From Vibrio gazogenes (GTDB lineage: Bacteria > Pseudomonadota > Gammaproteobacteria > Enterobacterales > Vibrionaceae), in contig NZ_CP018835.1 of assembly GCF_002196515.1 (NCBI RefSeq), positions 930,001 to 994,000 of the forward strand: a DNA stretch of 64,000 nucleotides, given 5' to 3'. A model generated the notes under the pieces. That model made no database searches. It saw nothing but the letters and a program-made list of their open reading frames with translations, and was not told the DNA's origin. Below are positions 7,932-20,311 of this stretch, piece by piece. The position numbers were made by a program, and so were the translations under genes. Each line of letters starts with the position of its first letter. The stretch's first letter is position 1.

Positions 7932-9803
7932 TCAAACAATAAACTGATTCAGCAGTTTTTCCTGTTGATGCACTTTATCAACCTGTAACTGCGTGGCATT
8001 GCTTGCTCCTTTGGCAGAGTCAGCCACTTCACCACTGATATCTTTGATTTTCACCATGTTATTGTTGATTTCTTCAGCAACCAGACTTTGCTCTTCCGCA
8101 GCCGAAGCGATCTGAATATTCATATCACTAATCTGCTGGATGGCTTGGCTGATACGCTGTAGTGCCTGATTGGCAATATGCGATTTATCGACCGCTTCAG
8201 CCGCCTTCCCTTTACTCTCGCCCATTGCGGCAGACACAGAAGACGCACCGGATTGCAACTGCTCAATCATCGTTCGAATCTCGGTTGTTGATTTCTGCGT
8301 TCTCTGTGCCAGCGTGCGCACTTCGTCAGCAACAACGGCAAACCCTCGTCCGGAATCTCCCGCTCTGGCGGCCTCAATCGCTGCATTCAATGCCAACAGA
8401 TTGGTTTGATCGGCAATCTCATTAATCACTTCCAGAATCGTTTCAATATTCGTAGTCGCGGACTCTAATTGAGTGACTTCTTCAACCGCTTGATCAATTC
8501 TTGCTGAGAGTTCATTGATGGACTGCGTGGTATAACTGACAACCTCAGCCCCTTCATTTGACGCATCATCTGCTTCTTTTGCTGCCGTCGCTGCATTTTG
8601 CGCGTTATGAGCCACTTCAGACGCTGTCGCGGCCATCTCATTCATTGCCGTTGCAAGCTGATCGACTTCCAACATTTGGGATTGCATGCCTTCAGCCGAA
8701 TGTCTCGAATGATTCGCAATGGTTTTGATACCATCGAGGATATCGCTGCTAATTTCTTTCGACTGACTGATTTGATGTTGTAGCTTTTCGGTAAACTTAT
8801 TGAAACCAATCGCTAGTGTCGCAAACTCGTGATCCAGATCGGTTTCCAGTCGTTTGGTTAAATCGCCCTCACCGGAAGCAATATCGTCAATCGCAGTGTT
8901 CAGGATACCAAGCGGACGAATCAGCCGTTTAATCAACAGGGATAGCAAGATCAAGCTGATGATTACACCAACTAGCGTATAGAGAATAGAGCTGTTTCTT
9001 AATGAAGAAAGTGTACTAAAAGCGATAGATTCATCAATCACAGCACCAACGTACCAACGCTCACTCGGCACTTCAGTGAAGTTAATCAGGTAGTTTTTAC
9101 CATCAATTTCCACACGCTGCATACCAGCTTTCAACTGGGCGCCAGGTAGATAATCGGTAAATTGCTTCCCATTATACTCTCGGTTCGGATGGGCAATGGT
9201 TTCCCCTTTCTCAGTCACGATAAACAGGTGACCGGCATCGAAAAGGTTAACGGAGTTCACTACATTCGAAAGACCAGAGAGATCCAGATCATAATACATC
9301 CCGCCAAGCCACTGACCATTTTTATAAATAGGTGTCGCGATAGAAATAATGATTTTCTTCGACGTGAAGTCTACATAAGGTTCGGTGACGAACATTTTCC
9401 CTTGTTTTTTAACATCAATGTACCAAGGTCGTTTTCTCGGATCATAGTCCGGTGTGGGTTCCCAGTTATCATCATTTTCGATTACTGCGCCATCACCGGC
9501 ATACCCTAGCCCGACAGCGACAAAATCTGATTTGAGCGTGGGGGTTTCTAACACATTCTTGACGTAATCCCGATTGTTGGGATCTAATTGAATTATTTCT
9601 GTCACCGAATGAGCCATGGCTTCTTTCGCTCGCATATCAGTCGTAATACTACTTTTTACGCCTGAAACTAACTCTTGTAAGCTACTGTAAACTAAGGACT
9701 CAAAGCTACTTCTAACCGTTCTTAATTGTTGCAAGGACAACAACAAAATCGTCACGATCAAGAGTAGCGATGACGCTGCTACTATCTTTTGGCTAAACCT
9801 CAT
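7932..9803 (-). CDS. Methyl-accepting chemotaxis protein with a dCache sensor
   Basis: A 623-residue transmembrane chemoreceptor: helix 1 at about residues 10-30, a periplasmic dCache-type sensor (about 35-275, with the RPWY segment typical of such domains), helix 2 (about 278-300), a HAMP linker, and a cytoplasmic signalling domain whose hairpin tip carries the conserved [15 protein letters not shown] motif. It would modulate CheA via CheW. The start at 9803 is preceded by GAGAGG six bases upstream; earlier in-frame starts lack one. The ligand cannot be read from the sequence. It stands alone, away from the flagellar cluster in this window. Confidence 0.92.
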   Translation of the reverse strand: MRFSQKIVAASSLLLIVTILLLSLQQLRTVRSSFESLVYSSLQELVSGVKSSITTDMRAKEAMAHSVTEIIQLDPNNRDYVKNVLETPTLKSDFVAVGLGYAGDGAVIENDDNWEPTPDYDPRKRPWYIDVKKQGKMFVTEPYVDFTSKKIIISIATPIYKNGQWLGGMYYDLDLSGLSNVVNSVNLFDAGHLFIVTEKGETIAHPNREYNGKQFTDYLPGAQLKAGMQRVEIDGKNYLINFTEVPSERWYVGAVIDESIAFSTLSSLRNSSILYTLVGVIISLILLSLLIKRLIRPLGILNTAIDDIASGEGDLTKRLETDLDHEFATLAIGFNKFTEKLQHQISQSKEISSDILDGIKTIANHSRHSAEGMQSQMLEVDQLATAMNEMAATASEVAHNAQNAATAAKEADDASNEGAEVVSYTTQSINELSARIDQAVEEVTQLESATTNIETILEVINEIADQTNLLALNAAIEAARAGDSGRGFAVVADEVRTLAQRTQKSTTEIRTMIEQLQSGASSVSAAMGESKGKAAEAVDKSHIANQALQRISQAIQQISDMNIQIASAAEEQSLVAEEINNNMVKIKDISGEVADSAKGASNATQLQVDKVHQQEKLLNQFIV

Positions 9804-9938
9804 AGCAAACCTCTCTGACACCACAATAAAAAACCACACTTGCCAATGTGACAAATGTGAAAACAACGCTTAAATATCCAAAAATACGGTCTATTTACTT
9901 ATGAATTATTATATGTATAAATGCCGAGTTTTATAATT

Positions 9939-11018
9939 TTATGACGTGGTTTGTGACGATTCATCCTCTAACTCACCAGAGGGTAAAGCATGCCAAACTG
10001 CTTTCACTAATGTCGCCAGAGGGATGGCAAAAAACACGCCCCAAAACCCCCACATCCCGCCAAAGACCAGCACTGCCACAATAATTGCAACCGGATGAAG
10101 ATTCACCGCCTCAGAAAACAAAACCGGAACGAGCACATTACCGTCAAGCGTCTGAATCACACCGTAAACGACCAATAACCAATAAAATGGCGGTGTAACC
10201 CCCCATTGAAAAATACCGACAATCGCAACTGGGATTGTCACAGCTGCCGCACCGATATAGGGAATAAGCACCGAAAAACCGACAGCTACAGCAAGCAATA
10301 CAGAATACCGTAAATCCAAAATGGCAAACGCAATGTAGCTCACACCACCAACAATCAGGATTTCCAGTACCTTGCCACGGATATAGTTCGAAATTTGTTC
10401 ATTCATTTCAAGCCAGACTTTAGTCACCAGCTTCCGGTTTCGGGGCATGATATTGCTGGCAGTATTCAGCATCTCTCCTTTATCTTTCAGGAGAAAGAAA
10501 ATCAGCAGAGGAACCAATATCAGGTACACCGCTAATGTCGCAATACTCACCAAAGAGGCCAACGAACCTTTGACCACACTTTCACCAAAATGCAGAGCCT
10601 GATTCTTAATGTTATCCATCATCGGCTCAACAATTGCCAGATCAGCCAGCTCCGGATATTTCTCCGGTACGGTACTGATGAGATGTTGTAACTGACTATA
10701 CATACTCGGAATATCATTAATCAGATTACCGACTTGATTCCAAATCGTTGGAATCAGCACGAATACGGCGACCAACATTAAACTCACGAAAACAGCAATG
10801 ACCAGAATCACGCTCAACGTTCTTGGTATCCCCATTCGAACCATATGCATGATAGGCCACTCCAACAGGTAAGCCAGCACAATGGCAACCAGAAGCGGTG
10901 CAATAAGATGCCCCATAAAATAGATAATCAGGAACCCGAAGAGTAACATTGCAAAAAGGCTAACGGCATGGGGGTCAGAAAAGCGCCGCTTGTACCACCG
11001 ATTCAACATATCGAACAT
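9939..11018 (-). CDS. perM: PerM/AI-2E-family membrane protein
   Basis: A 359-residue polytopic inner-membrane protein of the AI-2E exporter superfamily (PerM/TqsA/YdgG), with about seven or eight hydrophobic helices and a larger soluble loop in the region of residues 130-195. Family members are proposed permeases, but the substrate of the PerM branch is uncertain. The start at 11018 begins with a short Arg/Lys-rich stretch just before the first helix, typical of the branch. It lies upstream of bepA in opposite orientation, as perM does in E. coli and vibrios. Confidence 0.85.
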   Translation of the reverse strand: MFDMLNRWYKRRFSDPHAVSLFAMLLFGFLIIYFMGHLIAPLLVAIVLAYLLEWPIMHMVRMGIPRTLSVILVIAVFVSLMLVAVFVLIPTIWNQVGNLINDIPSMYSQLQHLISTVPEKYPELADLAIVEPMMDNIKNQALHFGESVVKGSLASLVSIATLAVYLILVPLLIFFLLKDKGEMLNTASNIMPRNRKLVTKVWLEMNEQISNYIRGKVLEILIVGGVSYIAFAILDLRYSVLLAVAVGFSVLIPYIGAAAVTIPVAIVGIFQWGVTPPFYWLLVVYGVIQTLDGNVLVPVLFSEAVNLHPVAIIVAVLVFGGMWGFWGVFFAIPLATLVKAVWHALPSGELEDESSQTTS

Positions 11019-11454
11019 GTAATGACGTCCTTTTATTACGTAAAGTTGAGAATAATTATCGAATTGCTTACATTCCGCAGATATATGCACACAGACCAAT
11101 GTCATCTGAAAATATTCTAAGCTGTTTTTGTATTGATATTGTCAGATAGGAAAAAGCCTGCCTCATCACTGAAACATTGCTTTCTGGCATTGATGTTAAA
11201 CCATAAAACAAAGAAGATAAGGCTGAACTATGTATATTAATCGGGAGGAAATAGCGTTTCATGCTTTCACTTGATGCTCACCATAGGGCTGTTATTGTAT
11301 AGTGTTTTACAACGTATGCCACCGTTAATCATGTCATCGAATCGGAAAGTGGATCGCACAAAATCAGTCTGCTACCGATGCCGGTACGCTGGGGAAACCA
11401 ATAACGGAAGAAAATGTCCTATAGTCAGGACTGCAAAGGAAAAATAGTATTAAT
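11019..11454. other. 436-bp region between divergent perM and bepA
   Basis: It must contain the promoters of both genes. I see no RNA gene, no strong dyad and no coding frame with credible signals. Confidence 0.5.
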
Positions 11455-12915
11455 ATGATGAGCCTACCAATCAGAAGTTTACTCTGCTCATGCCTATCTG
11501 TATCGATATTGTTATCTGCATCCGCCTCGGCTGATACCAATGATCTTCCTGATATCGGCACGGTTGCTGGCGCGACACTGAGTATTGATCAGGAAGAACA
11601 ATATGGCGATGCTTACATGCGGATTCTTCGTAGCAGACAACCCATTATCAATGACCCGGTGTTAAATGAATACATTAACTCGCTAGGGCACCGTTTGGTT
11701 TCACATGCCAATGATGTGAAAACACCATTTACTTTTTTCTTGATTCGCAACCGTGAAATCAATGCGTTTGCTTTCTTCGGTGGCCACGTTGCGCTGCATT
11801 CAGGGCTATTTTTACATACCCGGACAGAAAGTGAACTAGCCTCCGTCATGGCACATGAAATTGCCCATGTGACCCAGCGCCACCTCGCCAGAAGCATGGA
11901 AGCAGAAGCAAAACGTTCTCCAGCAACTATTGCGGCACTCGCGGGTTCGCTCTTGTTAGCCATTGCGGCCCCTGAAGCAGGGATCGCAGCAATCACAGCA
12001 ACAACAGCAGGCTCAGTCCAGAGTCAGATTAACTATACCCGGGCGAATGAAAAAGAAGCCGATCGTTTTGGTATCGAAACATTGGCAAAATCGGGGTTCA
12101 ACCCCTATGCCATGCCAAGATTTTTTGGCAAATTATCCGCAGAGTATCAGTACTCCAGCCATCCACCAGCCATGCTGCTGACTCACCCATTACCGGATAG
12201 CCGAATCACTGACAGCCGGGCCAGAGCACAACACTATAAACATGTGAATCTCCCCTATGCAAAGGACTATCAATTAGCCCGAGCCAGAGTCGTCGTACGC
12301 TATACAGGCATTGATGACAAAGCTGCGCTGGATTGGTTACAACGCCAACGCAAGAAGAACGACCCAGTGATTCAAGCCGCCTGTGATTACGGCACCGCAC
12401 TGGTCTATATCGACAATGAACAATACGATAAAGCAGCGCCTATTTTGGAACGACTGCTTAAAGCGGATCCGCAAAATAACTTCTATCTTGATGCGGCATC
12501 CGATCTCTATATCGGGCAGGGGAAAGCCAAGCAATCCATCCAATTACTCGCACAAGCACTGAAACAATCACCTCATAATTCAGTCCTGACGATTAACTAT
12601 GCCAATGCTTTAATGGCGGACAAACAATATCAGCGTGCCGTACAGACACTACAACGCTATACCCACAATCATCCGGATGATCCGAATGGCTGGTCTATAC
12701 TCTCACAAGCCAGTAATCATGTGGGAAGTCAACAGGAAGAATACGCCGCACGCGCTGAATTGTTTGCGCTGAAAGCAGACTGGGATCAAGCGATCCAATA
12801 TTATACCCGGGCCAGCCAACTCGCCAAATTAGGCAGTTTGGAGCAAGCCCGCTACGATGCAAGAATCGATCAACTCATCACCCAGCGGGAACAATTCCTC
12901 GCTTTACAAAAATAA
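11455..12915 (+). CDS. bepA: Beta-barrel assembly-enhancing protease BepA (YfgC)
   Basis: A 486-residue periplasmic M48 metalloprotease and chaperone that helps LptD mature and degrades stalled outer-membrane barrels, working with the BAM complex. Signal peptide of about 26 residues ending at a SASA site; zinc site HEIAH at residues 134-138, with the third ligand in NEKEAD near residue 200; C-terminal TPR array (about 300-480) that contacts BAM. Two adjacent ATGs (11455 and 11458) are possible starts. It is followed within 18 bases by arsC and then wrbA, a likely operon. Confidence 0.94.
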   Translation: MMSLPIRSLLCSCLSVSILLSASASADTNDLPDIGTVAGATLSIDQEEQYGDAYMRILRSRQPIINDPVLNEYINSLGHRLVSHANDVKTPFTFFLIRNREINAFAFFGGHVALHSGLFLHTRTESELASVMAHEIAHVTQRHLARSMEAEAKRSPATIAALAGSLLLAIAAPEAGIAAITATTAGSVQSQINYTRANEKEADRFGIETLAKSGFNPYAMPRFFGKLSAEYQYSSHPPAMLLTHPLPDSRITDSRARAQHYKHVNLPYAKDYQLARARVVVRYTGIDDKAALDWLQRQRKKNDPVIQAACDYGTALVYIDNEQYDKAAPILERLLKADPQNNFYLDAASDLYIGQGKAKQSIQLLAQALKQSPHNSVLTINYANALMADKQYQRAVQTLQRYTHNHPDDPNGWSILSQASNHVGSQQEEYAARAELFALKADWDQAIQYYTRASQLAKLGSLEQARYDARIDQLITQREQFLALQK

Positions 12916-12933
12916 TCCGTTGAAGGAGTCATT

Positions 12934-13865
<932 letters not shown>

Positions 13866-13895
13866 GCTTTATCATCTGTTTGCTATTTTACCGGT

Positions 13896-13927
13896 AAAAA
13901 TAAGGGCCTGAATGGCCCTTTATTTTT
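13896..13927. terminator. Bidirectional terminator between wrbA and the DUF2066 gene
   Basis: A GC core AAGGGCC / GGCCCTT flanked by A-rich and T-rich arms with one extra T on the right arm. It sits between convergent genes. Confidence 0.8.
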
Positions 13928-13951
13928 TACGTATACTCATAACGCAGATTG

Positions 13952-15292
13952 TTACGGTGTATCTTGAGGGATCTGATGCTGGGACAACGTGTCGCGTGAA
14001 TCCTCGGCCTGAATATCATCATCTGTTTGCTGATTCACCGAATGCTGACGCCATTGATATTGCAGTGAAGATTGTCCCATTTCTACTGATGGATTGACCA
14101 CCGCCTGAGAATCAACGTCATTTACGGACTTCTTTTCCGTCGCATCCTTCGGCAAATGTGCCTCAGATGATGGTTGAGCAGATAGCGGTTGTTCAGAGAA
14201 TGATTCGTCACTCAGTGTTCCGTCAACGGCAGTCTCTTCAGATGAGGTGGGTTGCTCTGCTTGAGAAGGCGCAGCGGGTTGTCCATCACCTCCCATCTCT
14301 GCATCAAGCTTGGTGGGCTGTCGTTCAATCAAATTGAGTGAAGCAAGCTCCTGTTGAAACGCTTCCTGAGTGGTTAACAAATGCACCCGGAATGTCACTT
14401 CATCCCCTTGAATTTGGATGACATCAACACTCGCTACCGAACTTAGTTGGTTGAGCGCTTGTTCCAGCTTGAAAAAATGAATGGCTCGGCTTAAATGTTT
14501 CACATTGAGAATCATCGAATGAGACGATTGCCCGGCAACCACCACCCGATTTTTCTTGGCATAGTATTGCGTTAATTGATTAACCAACTGTGCAAGTTCG
14601 TCGTCACCACTTAAGCTCCCGCTCATTGGTGGCACCGTAATATCTAACAGTTTTTCTGGTGTTTGATCGTAGAGCTTCCAGTTCAGCGTGTCTGACTGAG
14701 CCCGAATAATCAAAATTGCATCCGGATGATAACGCTCACTCGCATCACGAATCGGCTGAAGAAACTCACCCCAGATATCCGATGCTTCAATACTGGTAAT
14801 ATCGTCAAAATCACCGACCGGGACAATAAGAGGTAATCCCCGTTTTTCAGCCAGTTGTTTCAATTGCTGAACATTTGCATTCGCGACGTTTTCCCATGCG
14901 ATATGACGCTGAAAGTTTTGGTCTTCAACGTACCAGACAAGAATCGTCGCCCGTTTCACCGGCCAGAAAGGGAGTTGTGCCTGAGTCAACAACGTTCGTA
15001 TCTGCTTGGCACTAAACTGCATTTTGACTATCTTCTGGTCATCTTTCTGACCATAGCTAATCTGGGACAAATAAAGACGATTTTGAGACAGCGCTTTCTT
15101 AACCACTGGGTTATTCACAGCGTCTTGCTCCCCGGTCGCCCGAATAATCACATTCTCCATGCCCTGAATTCGAGCCTGAGACTCATCTTGCTCTTGATCA
15201 AGCGTGACTTCCGAACGATAAATATTGACCTGAGTTGCCGCATAACCGGAAAAAGTCAGGCATAACAAAATCAGACAAGCGAAATTTCGCAT
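13952..15292 (-). CDS. DUF2066-family exported protein with a low-complexity tail
   Basis: A 446-residue protein with a cleavable signal peptide (about 18-20 residues, ending near YAAT). Residues 20-330 match the DUF2066 family of vibrios and relatives, function unknown. The last 120 residues are a disordered Gln/Ser/Glu/Pro-rich tail with no fold I recognise. The longer upstream frame was rejected because the ATG at 15292 starts the signal peptide directly. It is divergent from uraA. It could be periplasmic; no lipobox or barrel signature is seen. Confidence 0.78.
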   Translation of the reverse strand: MRNFACLILLCLTFSGYAATQVNIYRSEVTLDQEQDESQARIQGMENVIIRATGEQDAVNNPVVKKALSQNRLYLSQISYGQKDDQKIVKMQFSAKQIRTLLTQAQLPFWPVKRATILVWYVEDQNFQRHIAWENVANANVQQLKQLAEKRGLPLIVPVGDFDDITSIEASDIWGEFLQPIRDASERYHPDAILIIRAQSDTLNWKLYDQTPEKLLDITVPPMSGSLSGDDELAQLVNQLTQYYAKKNRVVVAGQSSHSMILNVKHLSRAIHFFKLEQALNQLSSVASVDVIQIQGDEVTFRVHLLTTQEAFQQELASLNLIERQPTKLDAEMGGDGQPAAPSQAEQPTSSEETAVDGTLSDESFSEQPLSAQPSSEAHLPKDATEKKSVNDVDSQAVVNPSVEMGQSSLQYQWRQHSVNQQTDDDIQAEDSRDTLSQHQIPQDTP

Positions 15293-15418
15293 AGTAATCC
15301 AAAATACATCAACAATCGTGTCCCGATCATAAGCAACTATTGGTTTCCCGGCAAGAAAACCCTGCCACAATAGCAAATATTCCTGCTCCTCCCTGACAAA
15401 AAATAGCATCTTTGAAAC

Positions 15419-15434
15419 ATGGCAAACGTTTCAA
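15419..15434 (+). promoter_or_regulatory. PurR-box-like site upstream of uraA
   Basis: ATGGCAAACGTTTCAA contains the full core GCAAACGTTT of the PurR operator (consensus ACGCAAACGTTTKCNT) and lies about 45 bases before the uraA start. Purine-linked control of a uracil permease is plausible but unproven here. Confidence 0.55.
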
Positions 15435-15479
15435 TAAGTGATAGAATCCTCAAAATTTGTCTTAATCAGGGAAAAAAAC

Positions 15480-16721
15480 ATGAAAAATGCCATATTAGGC
15501 GTGCAGATGCTCTTTGTTGCATTTGGCGCGCTGGTTCTGGTTCCGCTGCTAACGGGACTCGATCCAAACGTCGCTCTCTTTGGCGCCGGTATCGGAACCC
15601 TTCTTTTTCAACTTATCACCCGTCGCTCCGTCCCCATTTTCCTCGCTTCTTCTTTCGCTTTCATCGCACCAATCCTTTACGGCGTTCAAGCTTGGGGCAT
15701 ACCTGCCACAATGGGTGGTCTGATTGCTGCCGGCGCCGTCTATGTTTTGCTCGGCGGATTGATACGAGTCAATGGCGCAGAGTTTATCCATAAACTTCTG
15801 CCACCGGTTGTCATTGGCCCAATCATTATGGTGATTGGACTAGGGCTTGCCCCGACAGCTGTCAATATGGCACTGGGAAAAACGGGAGACGGGTCCGTTC
15901 AATTAATTGACGGACAGATTTCCCTCTGGATTTCATGTATTTCTCTGTTTACGACAATTCTCATCAGTGTCTTTGCCCGCGGCATGTTTAAACTGCTGCC
16001 GATTTTCGGTGGCATTATTGCCGGTTATACACTGAGCCTGATTTTTGATGTGGTCAGTTTCGAAGCGGTTGAGAATGCTGCTTGGTTCTCACTCCCTCAC
16101 TTCACCATGCCTGAATTTAATATTAATGCCATCCTGTTTATGATTCCGGTTGCCATTGCGCCGGCCGTCGAGCATGTGGGGGATATTCTGTCTATCTCCA
16201 ATGTCACCGGCAAAAATTATCTGAAAAAGCCGGGACTACACCGCACCATTGCCGGAGACGGCATTGCAACTATCGCAGCGGCGATGGTTGGCGCGCCACC
16301 GAATACAACCTATAGTGAAGTAACTGGCGCGGTCATGCTGACCAAGGCGTTCAATCCTGTGATTATGACCTGGGCGGCCGTGACTGCCATTATTTTAGCG
16401 CTGGTCGGCAAACTCGGCGCTTTACTCCAAACCATCCCCGTACCTGTGATGGGCGGAATTATGATTTTGTTATTCGGCTCGATTGCGTCGGTCGGTTTGA
16501 ATACCCTGATCAAGAATCATGTTGATCTGCACAAATCCAGAAATCTGGTGATTGTCGCGGTGACCTTGGTATTTGGTATTGGCGGTATGGCCTTCGGTAT
16601 CGGTGAATTCAGCTTACAGGGAATCAGTCTCTGTGGTGTCGTTGCCATCTTGTTAAATTTCATCTTGCCAGATGACTTGGGCGAAAACCATGTCGTTGAC
16701 AATGCGCAGATTGAAGACTAA
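15480..16721 (+). CDS. uraA: Uracil permease
   Basis: A 413-residue inner-membrane nucleobase:proton symporter of the NAT/NCS2 family, about 14 membrane segments. The APAVEHVGD segment near residue 240 carries the conserved glutamate of helix 8 and GAPPNTTYSEV near 285-295 the second conserved glutamate region. Start at 15480 chosen because it begins the first helix and follows AGGG. No upp gene is adjacent, unlike the upp-uraA pair of many enterics. A PurR-like box lies upstream. Confidence 0.93.
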   Translation: MKNAILGVQMLFVAFGALVLVPLLTGLDPNVALFGAGIGTLLFQLITRRSVPIFLASSFAFIAPILYGVQAWGIPATMGGLIAAGAVYVLLGGLIRVNGAEFIHKLLPPVVIGPIIMVIGLGLAPTAVNMALGKTGDGSVQLIDGQISLWISCISLFTTILISVFARGMFKLLPIFGGIIAGYTLSLIFDVVSFEAVENAAWFSLPHFTMPEFNINAILFMIPVAIAPAVEHVGDILSISNVTGKNYLKKPGLHRTIAGDGIATIAAAMVGAPPNTTYSEVTGAVMLTKAFNPVIMTWAAVTAIILALVGKLGALLQTIPVPVMGGIMILLFGSIASVGLNTLIKNHVDLHKSRNLVIVAVTLVFGIGGMAFGIGEFSLQGISLCGVVAILLNFILPDDLGENHVVDNAQIED

Positions 16722-16740
16722 TACACGGCATCACCCATAA

Positions 16741-16772
16741 AAAAATCCCGGACGTCAACGCCCGGGATTTTT
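16741..16772. terminator. Bidirectional terminator between uraA and ybaK
   Basis: An 11-bp stem AAAAATCCCGG / CCGGGATTTTT with a 10-base loop between convergent genes. Confidence 0.85.
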
Positions 16773-16811
16773 ATTCGTGTTGAAAATGTCGTGTTGAAAA
16801 TGAGTGCCGGT

Positions 16812-17315
16812 TTATTGATATTCCAATCCCGTCGGTTCACTCTCTAAACATAATGGTAAAAATTTTGCGCGTGTCAGTTCCGCCAAATCCCGAGGCGCTA
16901 ATTCAATTTCCAAGCCTCTCTTACCCGCACTGACGCAAATCGTTTCTTGGGTCTCTGCGCTGGAGTGAATAAATGTCGGCAACATTTTTTTCTGCCCGAG
17001 TGGACTAATACCACCAACCACATACCCAGTTATTTTCTGTGCTATGTCAGGATTTGCCATTTCCGCTTTTTTTACACCAGCCGCTTTTGCCGCCAGTTTC
17101 AAATTCAGCTTTTGCTCAACCGGAATAATCGCGACAGCCAGCGCTTTAGGTTCACCGTTCAGCGCGAACAGTAATGTTTTAAATACCTTCTTCGGATCCT
17201 GCCCGAGCACTTCTGCTGCTTCCAGCCCGAAACTGCTATGATTCGGGTCATGGTCATACTGATGGATTGTATGAGAAATCTTCTTTTTTTTTGCCAAACG
17301 AATCGCAGGAGTCAT
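16812..17315 (-). CDS. ybaK: Cys-tRNA(Pro) deacylase YbaK/EbsC
   Basis: A 167-residue cytoplasmic editing protein of the YbaK/ProX family that hydrolyses Cys-tRNA(Pro) made by prolyl-tRNA synthetase. The conserved Lys-containing segment KVFKTLLF (about residues 43-50), the GYVVGGISPLGQKK stretch (about 96-110) and SAGKRGLEI near the end are family hallmarks; length matches E. coli (159). It appears to be a single-gene unit between terminators. Confidence 0.92.
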   Translation of the reverse strand: MTPAIRLAKKKKISHTIHQYDHDPNHSSFGLEAAEVLGQDPKKVFKTLLFALNGEPKALAVAIIPVEQKLNLKLAAKAAGVKKAEMANPDIAQKITGYVVGGISPLGQKKMLPTFIHSSAETQETICVSAGKRGLEIELAPRDLAELTRAKFLPLCLESEPTGLEYQ

Positions 17316-17366
17316 ACGTCAGTCCTTTTTATCAATCAAGCAACGTGCCACCTTCAGCAATTGAAA

Positions 17367-17385
17367 AGGCGGCAATTTGCCGCCT
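17367..17385 (-). terminator. Terminator downstream of nutA
   Basis: An 8-bp GC-rich stem AGGCGGCA / TGCCGCCT with a 3-base loop. On the minus strand it is followed by TTTTC, fitting a terminator for nutA. Confidence 0.75.
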
Positions 17386-17425
17386 CAAGTAAAAATCACT
17401 CGCGAATCCGAGTCAAACACTTTTT

Positions 17426-19144
17426 TTATTGATAAGTGATCTCACCTTTCGGTTGGTACAACGAAGCATCAACCGGGCTATGGGTCTGTAAATACTCTTT
17501 TAAAACATCGGCATCGACAAATCCGGTATTCACATAGCCGACATGTCCAGTCAGTTTTGGATACCCATCCCCCCCGGCAGCATTAAAGCTCGGAACGGTA
17601 AACCGATAGGTTTTTGTCATTTGAATCGGAGAACCACCAATTTTCACGTCAGACACACCGGAAGGACTGACCGTCATGGAAAGGCCGGCAAACTGAGCAT
17701 AGGCCCCCGAATCAACGGGTTTAGTCGCAACCTGATTCAGATAGTCAATCACCTCAGCACCAGACATATCGACATAGGTGATAATATTGGCAAAAGGTTG
17801 TACTTTCAGCACATCTTTATAAGTAACATCCCCTGATTCAATCGAATCCCGAACCCCACCGGAATTCATCACAGCAAAGTCAGCGTTGACTTTATTCTTA
17901 TGTGCCATTGCAATTAAATGGCCCAGATTGGTTTGCTGAAAACGCACTACATTTCTGTCACCTTCCAGGCGCCCTTTTACTGTGGCAATTTTTTGCTCTA
18001 ATTTAGCCTTCCCTTTCTCTTCATAAGGCGTCAAAAACTTCAGTAACGCTGGATCTTCTGGTATCTGTTGATTGATCAATACGCGTTGTTTCTTGCCATT
18101 GCGCATCACTTTTTTCTTAAGATTGACGGGTATCAGTTGATAACTGACCATCTTCAACTGCCCATTGCGGAACTCATAATCTGCCCGCCCCACATATTTG
18201 CCCCATTCATGCGCCTGAACAATATACGTCCCGTTCTGAATATCCGGCTGACAATCATCTCCCGGCTGAAAATGAGTGTCGGCAACGTTCGGGGATTCCA
18301 TACAAACGGGTTCCTGAGAATGACCACCCACAATCATATCCAGTGATCCGGGTTCTAGATAACGAGCGAGAGCAACGTCACCCGGTGCATTGATACCATG
18401 TTGACCATTGACGTAATGCCCCATATGCGTCACAGCAAAAATCAAATCCGGCTGTTCTGTTTTTTTCAGTGTCGCGATCACTTTCTTCGCTTCAACTTTC
18501 GGATCTCTGAATTCAACATTGCCGATATATTCAGGATTACCAATTTTCGCGGTATCTTCTGTTGTCAAACCAATGACCGCGATACGAACCCCTTGCTCAT
18601 CAAAGATTTTATACGGACGGAACAAGCGTTTGCCGGTTGTCTTGTCATAAATATTGGCCGAGAGCATGGGGAAATTCGCCCATAGGCGCTGTTTGAATAA
18701 CACAGCCAACGGGTTATCAAACTCGTGATTGCCAACTGCCATGGCATCGTATCCGATGATATTCATTCCTTTAAAATCGGGCTCGGCATCCTGCAAATCC
18801 GATTCCGGGACACCGGTGTTGATATCCCCACCAGAAAATAGCAGTACACTACCGCCTTCGGCTGCCACTTCCTGACGGATCTGATCAATCAGTGTTTTTC
18901 GGGCAGACATACCATATTCATCATATCTGTTCTTCCAGAACCGACCATGATGATCATTGGTGTGAAGTACCGTCAGATGGTACGTTTCATCCTGATGCCA
19001 CTGTTTCTGAGGGGTTGTTGTACATCCCCATAGCAACACCAGTAGCAGAGCACTGAGCATGGTTTTCGAGTAACGCCATTGATTTGAAAAATGTGAAAAC
19101 AGTTGATTTGAAAACCATCGCGTTGAAATAAGTGATAATCGCAT
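17426..19144 (-). CDS. nutA: Surface 5'-nucleotidase / UDP-sugar hydrolase lipoprotein NutA
   Basis: A 572-residue member of the metallophosphoesterase 5'-nucleotidase family. Metal and catalytic motifs HTNDHHGRF, SGGDINTG, GNHEFD, THMGHY and GGHSQE are all present in order in the N-terminal half; the C-terminal nucleotide-binding domain carries NSGGVRDSI and FNAAGGDGY. A lipobox LLWGC places the protein on a membrane, as for vibrio NutA, which degrades extracellular nucleotides. The start at 19144 has AGGA six bases upstream but gives an unusually long 40-residue leader; an internal ATG at 19060 would give a normal signal peptide but has no ribosome site. Confidence 0.9.
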   Translation of the reverse strand: MRLSLISTRWFSNQLFSHFSNQWRYSKTMLSALLLVLLWGCTTTPQKQWHQDETYHLTVLHTNDHHGRFWKNRYDEYGMSARKTLIDQIRQEVAAEGGSVLLFSGGDINTGVPESDLQDAEPDFKGMNIIGYDAMAVGNHEFDNPLAVLFKQRLWANFPMLSANIYDKTTGKRLFRPYKIFDEQGVRIAVIGLTTEDTAKIGNPEYIGNVEFRDPKVEAKKVIATLKKTEQPDLIFAVTHMGHYVNGQHGINAPGDVALARYLEPGSLDMIVGGHSQEPVCMESPNVADTHFQPGDDCQPDIQNGTYIVQAHEWGKYVGRADYEFRNGQLKMVSYQLIPVNLKKKVMRNGKKQRVLINQQIPEDPALLKFLTPYEEKGKAKLEQKIATVKGRLEGDRNVVRFQQTNLGHLIAMAHKNKVNADFAVMNSGGVRDSIESGDVTYKDVLKVQPFANIITYVDMSGAEVIDYLNQVATKPVDSGAYAQFAGLSMTVSPSGVSDVKIGGSPIQMTKTYRFTVPSFNAAGGDGYPKLTGHVGYVNTGFVDADVLKEYLQTHSPVDASLYQPKGEITYQ

Positions 19145-19371
19145 AATATTCCTGCCAATCCTGATCCCTGACATGGCTGTCCATTGCTATTCAGGTCACC
19201 TCAAGAGACCTGAATATAAGTTAGCCCTATACATTAACTGATAAAGAATACTATAAGATTATGAACTTAAGGTCACAAATATTTGATGATGTGATCGCAC
19301 GGCCGATCTCCATTGACCAGAGCCCGTATCACATTGATTAGCTGCCAGATCTGTATTCAGCCCCCATAAAA

Positions 19372-19396
19372 AAACCATCGTATAAAACGATGGTTT
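19372..19396 (-). terminator. Terminator downstream of kdsA
   Basis: A 10-bp perfect stem AAACCATCGT / ACGATGGTTT with a 5-base loop; on the minus strand it continues into a T run. Confidence 0.85.
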
Positions 19397-19435
19397 CTAC
19401 AATTCTGGAGTGTTCTGTTTCACCGATGAAACAAT

Positions 19436-20311
<876 letters not shown>

